DNA of 14,073 nucleotides from Robiginitomaculum sp. Lineage in GTDB: Bacteria > Pseudomonadota > Alphaproteobacteria > Caulobacterales > Maricaulaceae. Shown in pieces: positions 1-6,212 of the stretch. Location of the stretch: NCBI GenBank assembly GCA_016765255.1, contig JAESQI010000299.1, positions 1 to 14,073 of the forward strand, read 5' to 3'. Each line of letters begins with the position of its first letter. Position 1 is the first letter of the stretch. A program made the translations under genes and the position numbers. The notes below the pieces were generated by a model, which was not told the origin of the DNA, ran no database searches, and saw only the letters and a program-made list of their open reading frames with translations.

Positions 1-440
1 ACAGTAACCGAATTATCCCCACTTTACCCAACTAACTTATCCACGCCATCCGCACTTGACCTATATTGGACTCGTCTCCCTACCAATGGCATCAATTGCG
101 CGTTGAGTTGAGGTGGGGGGAGGTGTCAGCGTATGTATGTTGGAGAGTTACGTGCCAGTATACTTACGTCGCGGCGTGTGCTCAGAGGGCCGTTGCGGGA
201 GGTTTGTAAAGTTAGACAAGCTTCTGAACGTATAAAAAATGACATCCCCGCGTGGCCTTGGCCTTCGCGAAACATTTCTTCTACCCCCACGGTATCCGGC
301 AGAGTTCGGAGCCACGCGGACATTGCCTTGCTCAAAGGTGAGAGAGTACAGCAACCGAGCGGTCTAATCGACGCGCCGCCTATTTGCATGTCCGCACCAA
401 CACATTATCGCCGCTTCGCGTCGGCATTTACTTCTTCGCT
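1..440. other. Stretch with no recognisable gene
   Basis: No protein-like translation was found on either strand. The open frames here give low-complexity or implausible peptides with no family features, and no tRNA, rRNA or mobile-element ends were recognised. Base composition is more even and codon structure is absent compared with the rest of the window. It could be intergenic DNA, decayed sequence, or foreign or misassembled sequence at a contig end. Nothing in it allows a choice. Confidence 0.5.
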
Positions 441-496
441 ATAGGGTGTCCCCCAGACACCCTATTTATGTAATGGCGCGGTGCGCCCTTACATAA
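441..496. repeat. Two tandem hairpin-forming inverted repeats
   Basis: The first stem pairs 441-450 (ATAGGGTGTC) with 456-465 (GACACCCTAT), a perfect 10-bp stem with a 5-nt loop. The second starts one base later and pairs 466-479 (TTATGTAATGGCGC) with 483-496 (GCGCCCTTACATAA). It has 14-bp arms, one T-C mismatch (474/488) and a 3-nt loop. Neither is followed by a good T run, so a simple intrinsic terminator is only one possibility. They sit exactly where non-coding sequence gives way to coding-like sequence, so they may mark a recombination or insertion boundary. Confidence 0.75.
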
Positions 497-820
497 CCGC
501 TTCGAAGCCTATCTCAATACGGGGCGGTTGGACGCGCTTGTTGTCAGTGGGGCGAATTATGATGGGGGGGGGCGAAAGTTGTTGTTAATAATTTCACCCG
601 CACGTCCAGCTATCAATACGGCAAAACCGGTCATCTCCTCGCAGAAAACCTCACCGAATTTACCTCTATCACCTATAGCAACACCAATAATTTCTCATAT
701 TACAAGTCTGAGTGGTTTGACGAGGTGGAGTTTGACCAAGTCTTTATTGGTGTTAGTTCGTCCAGCAAACCAAGAATTGTCAGGCGCGGCGCAAAGTTTT
801 CACTCCTTTATTTTGGATAA
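495..820 (+). pseudogene. 3' remnant of an unidentified gene, frame broken at a G9 run
   Basis: Two reading frames join into one plausible protein end. From about 495 the frame reads NRFEAYLNTGRLDALV and continues through SGANYD to the G run at 564-572. Beyond it a different frame (codons in phase with 572) gives an acceptable sequence containing VNNFTRTSSYQYGKTG, EWFDEVEFDQVFIGVS and a C-terminus LLYFG, with a stop at 818-820. One extra G (ten instead of nine), or two fewer, would join the halves through Gly-Gly-Gly-Ala-Lys. The second frame has a TGA at 560-562 and no start codon of its own. The upstream frame is open only from 474 and no start or ribosome-binding site is evident, so the 5' part is missing. 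The family is not recognised. It converges on mobA with 27 bases between the stops. The break could be decay, a sequencing error, or a phase-variable tract. Confidence 0.55.
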
Positions 821-825
821 CAAGC

Positions 826-857
826 AAAGCCTTATCCCGAAATCGGATTAAGCCTTT
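826..857. terminator. Possible bidirectional terminator between convergent genes
   Basis: An imperfect inverted repeat pairs 826-840 (AAAGCCTTATCCCGA) with 843-857, with 12 of 15 positions complementary. It overlaps the last codons of mobA. On the plus strand a T7 run follows at 863-869. On the minus strand the other arm leads into the unidentified remnant's 3' end. The mismatches and the distance to the T run make this a tentative call. Confidence 0.35.
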
Positions 858-1453
858 AAGAATTTTTTTGCGTGTTCTAAATCTTGCGCCGTATTGATAT
901 TAAAAAATGGGTCAAAACCGTTATGGTTGATAAACTCAACATTTTCACATACATAGGCGTGTATAAACACACCAACTTTTGGGTTTTTTGATGTGCATAA
1001 AAATTCTCTCAAAACCGAGCTTAACTCCACTGGCCACAAGGCGCTAACCCGATGTTGCCGACCGTCACTTTGTGCAATCGCAATTGTATTGACAGGTGTT
1101 TGCGCAAGCGCTTCGCCCCAGTTGCTAGGAATAAATGGTGTATCTGCGGGTGAGGTCAATACTCGCGCAAACCCAAGGTTTTCCGCCCATTCCATTGCAG
1201 ATAAAATGCCCGATAATGGGCCCATATCAGGGTGTTCATCACTTAAATTAGCGCCAGAAAAATTGGGTATATCCCCACGGAAATTTGCCAAAGCCAAATG
1301 TGAACATTGAGGGGAAACTCGGTTTATCACATGTTCTAAAACAGGTTGCCCGCCTAAGTCGGCCATGGTTTTATCACGACCAAACCGCCGTGAGCGCCCA
1401 CCGCACAAAATCACACATGGGGATTTTTCGGCGTTTATGGATTGAATATTCAT
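848..1453 (-). CDS. mobA: Molybdenum cofactor guanylyltransferase MobA
   Basis: Transfers GMP from GTP to molybdopterin-bound molybdenum, giving the guanine dinucleotide cofactor used by DMSO-reductase-family enzymes. It is cytosolic. The 201-aa length is normal for the family. Visible signatures are the nucleotide-binding loop LCGGRSRRFGRDK (residues 16-28), the DEHPDMGPLSGI segment (72-83), the metal-binding TSPADTPF motif (100-107) and the C-terminal NxNTxxDL-type motif (FFNINTAQDL). The start codon lies 4 bases after the moeA stop, so it is the third gene of the moaC-moeA-mobA operon. Its ribosome-binding site is poor (TTTTTAAGAAT before ATG), which suggests translational coupling to moeA. 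MobB and the early pathway genes (moaA, moaD, moaE) are not in the window. Confidence 0.95.
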   Translation of the reverse strand: MNIQSINAEKSPCVILCGGRSRRFGRDKTMADLGGQPVLEHVINRVSPQCSHLALANFRGDIPNFSGANLSDEHPDMGPLSGILSAMEWAENLGFARVLTSPADTPFIPSNWGEALAQTPVNTIAIAQSDGRQHRVSALWPVELSSVLREFLCTSKNPKVGVFIHAYVCENVEFINHNGFDPFFNINTAQDLEHAKKFLKA

Positions 1454-1457
1454 ATTC

Positions 1458-2666
1458 TTAAAAAGGTTTCGTCATCAATATTTCAACCAAATCACCCCTC
1501 GTTAAGGCTGGGGTATTTGGCCTGCGCACTAACAAACAATTACAGTTTACAAAAGGCGTAATCAGAGAACTATCTTGGCGCGGTGACGGCGTGACCCACA
1601 CTTTGCCATTGCTATCAATATTTACAGACGCTCTTACATATTCGCTACGCCAAGTGTTAGCGGGCATATCAATATTTAGATGTGCAGTAATTTTATTATG
1701 GGCCGTATCAGCCCGCCCCGTCAGGGCAAATAGTAACGGCTTTAAAAATACATGCGCTGTGACGAGAGCAGAGGCAGGATTGCCGGGCAATCCCAAAACA
1801 TATTGAGACGCCAGCTTACCAAACCAAACTGGCTTGCCAGGTTTAACGGCGACTTTGGCAAATTTTTTCTCAAAACCCAATGCTTCAAATACGCCCCGCA
1901 TATAATCCCTATCCCCAACCGATGCCCCGCCTATTGGTAAAAGAATATCCACGTCTGAACATTTCTCGATACAGGCTTGAATGGCTTTTGGTTCATCCTT
2001 ACAAATATCAATAAACAGAGCCTCCCCGCCCCATTGCTTGATTAAGGGGGCGAGACCATAAGGATTGGAGCTAACGACTTGTCCTGCTTTTGCATACCCC
2101 GGCTCGCTCAATTCGTCGCCATTGGCAATCATTGCAATTTTAGGTCGTTTATATACCCTGACTTGGTTATGATTTGCGGCGGATAATAAAGCGATGGAAT
2201 AAGCGTCAAGATGTGCACCCTTATTTAAAATTAAATCGCCCTGATTAAAATCTATGCCTTTTTTTCGAATATGCGCGGCTGGGCTCACGGGTTCGGACAG
2301 TGTTATAACATCGCCGTCCGCTTGAACATTTTCTTGAATGATCACATGATTGGCTCCTTCGGGGATCGCGCCGCCCGTAAAGATACGCACACAATTTCCG
2401 CTCTCAACCTTACCCTGAAATGCATCTCCCGCTGGGGCTTCACCAATTAGGTTAAATACGCTGCCTTTCGTGTGGTGCTCTTCACGCAAAATAGCATATC
2501 CATCCATTGCAGAGGCGTCATTTGGCGGCAGGCTAAGCTTTGCCCGCATATCTGTTGCCAGAACTCGCCCAATTGCGCCCCGTAAATTTATGTGTTCTTG
2601 ATCTAAAAGTTGGGCAGTATCCGCGATGATTTCGTGTGCCCTGACGACAGAGATTAAATTAGCCAC
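1458..2666 (-). CDS. moeA: Molybdopterin molybdotransferase MoeA
   Basis: Inserts molybdate into adenylylated molybdopterin, the step before nucleotide attachment by MobA. Diagnostic segments are PPNDASAMDGYAI near the N-terminus, RIFTGGAIPEGANHVIIQE, the NGDEL box of the MoCF/MogA-like domain, GGASVGDRDYM, VAVKPGKPVWFGKL and GLPGNPASALVT, followed by the small C-terminal beta-barrel domain. The start was chosen as GTG at 2666, giving 402 aa, close to the family norm. It begins 4 nt after the moaC stop, and its N-terminus (ANLISVVRAHEII) aligns with the beginning of E. coli MoeA. An in-frame ATG at 2723 would add 19 residues (421 aa) and overlap moaC by 53 bases. That extension looks like read-through of moaC sequence. 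Middle gene of the Moco operon. Confidence 0.93.
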   Translation of the reverse strand: MANLISVVRAHEIIADTAQLLDQEHINLRGAIGRVLATDMRAKLSLPPNDASAMDGYAILREEHHTKGSVFNLIGEAPAGDAFQGKVESGNCVRIFTGGAIPEGANHVIIQENVQADGDVITLSEPVSPAAHIRKKGIDFNQGDLILNKGAHLDAYSIALLSAANHNQVRVYKRPKIAMIANGDELSEPGYAKAGQVVSSNPYGLAPLIKQWGGEALFIDICKDEPKAIQACIEKCSDVDILLPIGGASVGDRDYMRGVFEALGFEKKFAKVAVKPGKPVWFGKLASQYVLGLPGNPASALVTAHVFLKPLLFALTGRADTAHNKITAHLNIDMPANTWRSEYVRASVNIDSNGKVWVTPSPRQDSSLITPFVNCNCLLVRRPNTPALTRGDLVEILMTKPF

Positions 2667-2670
2667 AAGA

Positions 2671-3159
2671 TTACCCGCCACCAGATTTTTTATAGTGGCC
2701 AGATTTACCGCCCGATTTTTCAATCAATTCCACGGCTTCTATCACCATGGATTTGTCGGCGGCTTTCAGCATATCATAAATGGTTAGGCAGGCCGTAGAA
2801 ACTGCAGTTAAAGCTTCCATTTCCACACCTGTTTGCCCCGTGGTTTTGACTTGAGCCCTAACCACTAAACCCGGCAGTGCCTCATCCATATCAATATCAA
2901 TTTTTACACCTGTAATCGGCAAAGGATGACAAAGCGGTATTAAATCCGATGTGCGTTTAGCCCCTAAAATTCCAGCGATTTCTGCAATCGTAATCACATC
3001 CCCTTTTTTAACCATTGCCGAGCCGACTAGGGCAAGCGTCTCTTTTTTCATGCGTACACGCCCCGCCGCAATAGCAACACGGCTTGTCTGCGGCTTGGCA
3101 GATATATCGACCATATTCACACGACCATCTTCGTCTATATGAGTAAGTTTTTCGCGCAT
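2671..3159 (-). CDS. moaC: Cyclic pyranopterin monophosphate synthase MoaC
   Basis: With MoaA it converts GTP to cyclic pyranopterin monophosphate, the first intermediate of molybdenum-cofactor synthesis. The 162-aa length matches the family (161 in E. coli). Conserved segments are the N-terminal LTHIDEDGRVNMVDIS, the lysine-rich MKKETLALV, KRTSDLIPLCHPLPI (active-site region) and GVEMEALTAVSTACLTIYDM with a following KAADKSM. It ends in the typical LIEKSGGKSGHYK tail. It is first in the moaC-moeA-mobA cluster. No clear Shine-Dalgarno precedes the ATG. Instead a 16-bp hairpin ends 8 nt upstream of it, so translation may be structure-controlled. Confidence 0.97.
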   Translation of the reverse strand: MREKLTHIDEDGRVNMVDISAKPQTSRVAIAAGRVRMKKETLALVGSAMVKKGDVITIAEIAGILGAKRTSDLIPLCHPLPITGVKIDIDMDEALPGLVVRAQVKTTGQTGVEMEALTAVSTACLTIYDMLKAADKSMVIEAVELIEKSGGKSGHYKKSGGG

Positions 3160-3167
3160 TTACAATT

Positions 3168-3205
3168 CCGTGTCATTTAGGGGCTCTTGCCCTTAAATGA
3201 CACGG
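3168..3205 (-). promoter_or_regulatory. Strong hairpin in the moaC leader
   Basis: On the plus strand 3168-3183 (CCGTGTCATTTAGGGG) pairs with 3190-3205 (CCCTTAAATGACACGG). Arms are 16 bp with a single G-U-type pair and a 6-nt loop. In the minus-strand transcript it ends 8 nt before the moaC ATG and occupies the place where a ribosome-binding site would be. On the plus strand it is followed by TTTT, so it could instead terminate an unrecognised plus-strand transcript. It does not resemble any Moco riboswitch fold I could recognise. Confidence 0.6.
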
Positions 3206-3209
3206 TTTT

Positions 3210-3570
3210 GATATACTGTCTAGCAATAGGGTTTATTGAATTGGAAAGCCAATACCGTCATAAAACCCGTCGAGGGACACCCTCCAGAAATAACCAATGG
3301 TCGTCAATAACTTCTATGTGAACGCGCCCTTGCAAACTGAGGTGCTCCCTAATATTAGGACAGTGCCTTAAGCTACTTTTCAATTCATAAAATATATTTT
3401 ACTAAGAAAAGCAAGTGGAAATTGTTTTTAATACAATGACACTTCGGTGGCATAGATCATCAGGTGCTCAGGTCATCACCACCCGAGTTCCGTTCATGAC
3501 AAAATTGGTTCGTTTATTGATCTATAATTATAGCAAGCTGATAAGTACGAAATGACCAAATATCAGAATA
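3210..3570. other. Non-coding interval with small inverted repeats
   Basis: No gene was found in this stretch of more than 300 bases. It holds a perfect 12-bp palindrome CCTAATATTAGG (3348-3359). Flanking bases extend it into a longer hairpin, with GGTGCT at 3341-3346 pairing, including G-U pairs, with AGTGCC at 3362-3367. A short stem with a TTCG loop lies near 3437 (ATGACAC / GTGGCAT). These could be part of the moaC leader, a small RNA, or operators. I cannot assign a family. Confidence 0.45.
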
Positions 3571-3888
3571 TTAGCGCCGGGCTTTACGGGCTGCATATTT
3601 GGCGTCGCGTCGGGCTTTTTGAGCCGCAACAAGTTTTTCTTTCGCCAATTTGTCAGACTTTTCTTTAGCTATTTTTTCAAGAATTTCTTTTTCGGCCTTG
3701 GCTATGCGTTCAGCCTCGGCTTGTTTCTTGCGAGCATCACGAACTTTATTGCGCTCAATGCGCTCCGCTGCCTGTTTGGCCTTTAGCACTGGGTCGATTT
3801 GCTTGGCTTTCGCCCGTTTTAATAACTCCAGTTTTGCTTTTTTTTGTTCTGCAATCCGGTCGCCAAAATTGCTGCCCTTAAAACTCAT
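3571..3888 (-). CDS. DUF6481 family protein, small highly charged
   Basis: The 105-aa product is very rich in Lys, Arg, Ala and Glu. It starts MSFKGSNFGDRIAEQKKAK and continues as one long predicted helix to a basic tail (AARKARR). This opening and the Lys/Ala-rich body fit the DUF6481 family of alphaproteobacteria, whose function is unknown. No signal peptide or membrane segment is present. A nucleic-acid-binding or ribosome-associated role is possible from the charge alone but is a guess. It is transcribed away from the iron-regulated block, and the divergent spacer (3889-4100) with two Fur-like boxes lies on its upstream side, so it might share that control. AAGG lies about 6 nt before the ATG. 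Confidence 0.75.
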   Translation of the reverse strand: MSFKGSNFGDRIAEQKKAKLELLKRAKAKQIDPVLKAKQAAERIERNKVRDARKKQAEAERIAKAEKEILEKIAKEKSDKLAKEKLVAAQKARRDAKYAARKARR

Positions 3889-3996
3889 ATACTTGCCTTG
3901 ATCCTAAAATAATAATCCAGAGGCTATTTCGCCTATTTTTACTATAATTTCAAGCCCGATTTTATATTTTAGCACAATCATCAATTATCTCATAAT

Positions 3997-4011
3997 TAAG
4001 AATAATTCTTA
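3997..4011. promoter_or_regulatory. Fur-like box 1
   Basis: TAAGAATAATTCTTA is a perfect 7-1-7 inverted repeat. It matches the Fur 7-1-7 consensus half-site TGATAAT at 5 of 7 positions. It ends 2 nt upstream of the -35 element proposed for the 66-aa gene. Which regulator (Fur, or another FUR-superfamily member) binds it is inferred. Confidence 0.6.
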
Positions 4012-4012
4012 C

Positions 4013-4040
4013 TTGCAATAATGTTTTTACTGTATATACA
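4013..4040 (+). promoter_or_regulatory. Candidate promoter of the 66-aa / porin / flavoprotein operon
   Basis: TTGCAA (4013-4018) and TATACA (4035-4040) are separated by 16 nt. The hexamers lie between the two Fur-like boxes, the arrangement expected for iron-dependent repression, with box 2 covering the likely transcription start. Only the sequence match supports this. Confidence 0.45.
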
Positions 4041-4050
4041 AGATTTTAAA

Positions 4051-4065
4051 TGAGAATCATTCTTA
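4051..4065. promoter_or_regulatory. Fur-like box 2
   Basis: TGAGAATCATTCTTA has 7-1-7 symmetry with one half-site mismatch. Its left half matches TGATAAT at 6 of 7 positions. The flanks (AAA before, TT after) extend the resemblance to a 19-bp Fur box. It starts 10 nt after the proposed -10 and lies 35 nt upstream of the first ATG of the operon. This is the best iron-regulatory site in the window. Confidence 0.75.
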
Positions 4066-4100
4066 TTAACAAGCTGATATGAAAAAGGGAAAATCACATA

Positions 4101-4301
4101 ATGTGCCAACCAATTGCCCATCGAAATTTAGTTGACTGGTTGCGTACACAAAAAAAAGTTATCGCGTTTTGGCGAGATACCGTATCGGCAATACCTAACA
4201 CCGAAATAGATCTCATCGAAAGTCTCGAAATCCACCATAATTGGTTGGCAAAGGAGTTGATCCGCCTAACCAATCACTTGGATGAAAAGATGCGTAGATG
4301 A
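4101..4301 (+). CDS. 66-aa unknown protein, first gene downstream of Fur-like boxes
   Basis: A small soluble protein, not recognised. It has no signal peptide or membrane segment. Two or three amphipathic helices are likely (residues about 8-28 and 36-62), with Cys2, His7, an adjacent His-His pair (45-46) and His58 that could bind metal or heme. AGGG lies 11 nt before the ATG, a weak ribosome-binding site. It is the first open frame after the Fur-like boxes and is separated from the porin gene by 99 nt containing a long-loop inverted repeat. Coding potential is supported by position, start and sensible amino-acid composition, not by homology. It could act as a small regulator or iron/heme-handling protein, but this is inference. 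Confidence 0.6.
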   Translation: MCQPIAHRNLVDWLRTQKKVIAFWRDTVSAIPNTEIDLIESLEIHHNWLAKELIRLTNHLDEKMRR

Positions 4302-4305
4302 CAAA

Positions 4306-4344
4306 GCTACACTGTGTCATTGCCCTTCTTTACGCCAGTGTAGC
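4306..4344. repeat. Inverted repeat between the 66-aa gene and the porin gene
   Basis: GCTACACTG (4306-4314) and CAGTGTAGC (4336-4344) are perfect 9-bp arms around a 21-nt loop. No T run follows. In the transcript it would form a stem right after the stop of the first gene. It may protect or partly terminate the short message, giving different levels of the 66-aa protein and the porin. Confidence 0.55.
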
Positions 4345-4400
4345 AAATTTCAAAATACTAAAACTATCAATTTACAATTATAAAATAGAAAGACACGAAT

Positions 4401-5648
4401 ATGACTATACGAAATAACATGCTTATTGGCACAGCCTTAAGCGGCATCATTATGTCACTAGCGACATCAGCGTCAGCACAATCAACCCCTAGCATGTCCG
4501 AAATGTGGAAAATGCTGCAGGCTCAACAAGCCAAGATTGATAACCTTGAAACCGAACTGGCACAAGCCCAAGTGGAAACCATTGAAGTTAAAAAATCGGT
4601 CAATAGTGTCGCAGACGCCATCGAAACTATACCAAGTGGTGGGCTTGGCGGTCGTACCCAAATTGGCGGCTACGGCGAATTACATTATGAAGGCGGTGCT
4701 AAGGATCAAATTGACATCCACCGCTTTGTTTTGTTTTTTGGTCATGATTTTACCGACAATATTCGCTTCTTCTCGGAACTAGAAGTCGAGCATGCCATTG
4801 CAGGCGAAGGCAAAGTTGGTGAGGTTGAGTTAGAGCAAATGTATCTCGAAATGGACATTGGCGAAAGCACGCAGATTTACGGCGGGGTGCATCTTGTACC
4901 CGTTGGCATCATCAACGAAACTCATGAACCCACTACATTTTTTGGCGTTGAGCGCAATGCGGTTGAGAAAAATATTATTCCAGCCACATGGTGGGAAGGC
5001 GGTATTGGTCTGCACGGCAATGTCGGGTCTACCGGCTTTTCCTATGACGCTATGGTCTCGTCTGGCCTGGACTTAAACACGGGCAATGGATATAAAATCC
5101 GCTCTGGTCGTCAAAAAGTCGGCAAAGCCAAATTTAATTCCCAAGCTTATACGGGGCGCGTACAATATACGGGTTTACCAGGCGTCACTCTCGCGTCCTC
5201 CATGTATTACCAACCAGACGTCACTCAAAGTGCTGGGGACAGTATTTCAGGTCAAGATGTGAGTGCATTCTTGTGGGAATCCCATATTCAAGCAAAATTT
5301 AATGGTTTCGGCCTCAACGCTCTTTACGCAAATTGGTCACTCGACGGCGCAGATGTTGACGCGTCGGGACGGGACAAGCAAAACGGGTTTTATATCGAAC
5401 CATCTTACACATTCGATATGTCTTTGGGGTATTTGGAGGGCGCGAAACTTGGAGTGTTTTACCGCTATTCGGATTGGGATAATAATAACGGCATTGCCAA
5501 TAATTCGGGCACGCACCGCAGCGTATTCGGGGTCAATTTTTGGCCCATTGATGAAGTGGTTTTGAAAATGGACTATATCATTGAAGACAAAGAAAGCGGT
5601 GGCCCGTCTAAAAACTCTATGAATTTAGGTATTGGCTATCAGTTCTAA
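4401..5648 (+). CDS. Porin O/P-like outer-membrane protein
   Basis: The 415-aa precursor has a Sec signal peptide with an Ala-Ser-Ala cleavage site after residue 26. A short periplasmic coiled coil follows (about 30-70, MWKMLQAQQAKIDNLETELA). The rest is an alternating aromatic/polar beta-barrel, starting near RTQIGGYGELHYEG and ending in Tyr-Gln-Phe, the terminal aromatic used by the BAM machinery. The N-terminal coiled coil plus barrel is typical of the phosphate-selective porin O/P family. The substrate cannot be read from sequence. Its place behind Fur-like boxes and before flavoprotein genes argues for a role in iron or redox supply rather than phosphate. The ribosome-binding site is weak (GAAAGACACGAAT). 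The FMN-binding gene begins 18 nt after its stop. Confidence 0.85.
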   Translation: MTIRNNMLIGTALSGIIMSLATSASAQSTPSMSEMWKMLQAQQAKIDNLETELAQAQVETIEVKKSVNSVADAIETIPSGGLGGRTQIGGYGELHYEGGAKDQIDIHRFVLFFGHDFTDNIRFFSELEVEHAIAGEGKVGEVELEQMYLEMDIGESTQIYGGVHLVPVGIINETHEPTTFFGVERNAVEKNIIPATWWEGGIGLHGNVGSTGFSYDAMVSSGLDLNTGNGYKIRSGRQKVGKAKFNSQAYTGRVQYTGLPGVTLASSMYYQPDVTQSAGDSISGQDVSAFLWESHIQAKFNGFGLNALYANWSLDGADVDASGRDKQNGFYIEPSYTFDMSLGYLEGAKLGVFYRYSDWDNNNGIANNSGTHRSVFGVNFWPIDEVVLKMDYIIEDKESGGPSKNSMNLGIGYQF

Positions 5649-5666
5649 AGCGTGTAGAAAGCGCTT

Positions 5667-6212
5667 ATGAGAATGAGTTGCAACATATTGTCGATCTGGA
5701 AGCCCGCATTATTCGTGTGGGCTTTCCTTGTTTTCTCACCACAAGCACATGCTGCTGACGCCCCTGATGTTAAGCAAGATTTTATCAGCAATGTGTTTTC
5801 TGATACGCCCCCTATGTCTCAAACTCTTTGGCTGAACCGTGCCCAGAAAAAAGATGCAAAAAAAATCTTGCGTCATGATTATGGGGCATTGCGGGTGCGC
5901 TATTGGAAAGACGAAGAGCGCACGGTTTGGGTCTTAGACGAAATCGGGAAATACAAACCCATTACCGTTGGTTTGGTTATCAATGATGGTTCTATCGAGA
6001 AACTCTCCGTACTTGCTTACCGCGAAAGCCATGGCTGGGAAGTCAAACATGATTTTTTCACGCACCAATTTATCGGAGCAAAGTTATCACCAAATTGGAA
6101 AATGGATCAAGGTATTGACGGGATTTCAGGCGCAACATTATCGGTACGTGCCCTTAAAAAACTGGCCCGTTTAGCGCTCTATTTCGACCAAGAAGTGAAC
6201 GGCAAGCCGTGA
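5667..6212 (+). CDS. Exported FMN-binding-domain protein (predicted flavinylated)
   Basis: A 181-aa periplasmic protein with an N-terminal signal peptide or anchor (hydrophobic about residues 12-28, likely cleavage after AHA). Its C-terminal half is an FMN-binding domain. The flavinylation motif DGISGAT (151-157) fits the Dxx(S/T)GA(T/S) consensus seen in NqrC, RnfG and related proteins, and Thr157 is the predicted site of covalent FMN. ApbE, which performs this modification, is encoded nearby on the other strand. The next gene overlaps its stop by 4 nt (GTGA), so it is co-translated with the PepSY membrane protein, its likely electron partner. The region of residues 30-75 is not assigned to a family. 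ATG 5673 is an alternative start two codons in. Confidence 0.88.
   Translation: MRMSCNILSIWKPALFVWAFLVFSPQAHAADAPDVKQDFISNVFSDTPPMSQTLWLNRAQKKDAKKILRHDYGALRVRYWKDEERTVWVLDEIGKYKPITVGLVINDGSIEKLSVLAYRESHGWEVKHDFFTHQFIGAKLSPNWKMDQGIDGISGATLSVRALKKLARLALYFDQEVNGKP

Noticed and set aside
126..444. Overlapping open frames on both strands (133-444 plus; 126-389 and 148-354 minus)
   Set aside because: Translations look random, no ribosome-binding sites, no family features; they overlap each other.
480..496. Resemblance of GGTGCGC and TTATGTAA to Xer/dif half-sites
   Set aside because: Only short pieces match, and the order and spacing of a dif site are absent. The hairpin explains the symmetry.
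573..851. Continuation of the 528-851 plus-strand frame beyond the G run
   Set aside because: The translation after the run (KLLLIISPARPAINTAKPV...) is not protein-like. The other frame, ending at 820, has much better composition and codon use.
2667..2723. Upstream ATG start for moeA (2723)
   Set aside because: It overlaps moaC by 53 bases and adds residues not seen in the family. GTG 2666 lies 4 nt after the moaC stop and matches the family N-terminus.
3160..3400. Molybdenum-cofactor riboswitch upstream of moaC
   Set aside because: Apart from one long hairpin, none of the conserved elements of the known Moco motif could be recognised by eye.
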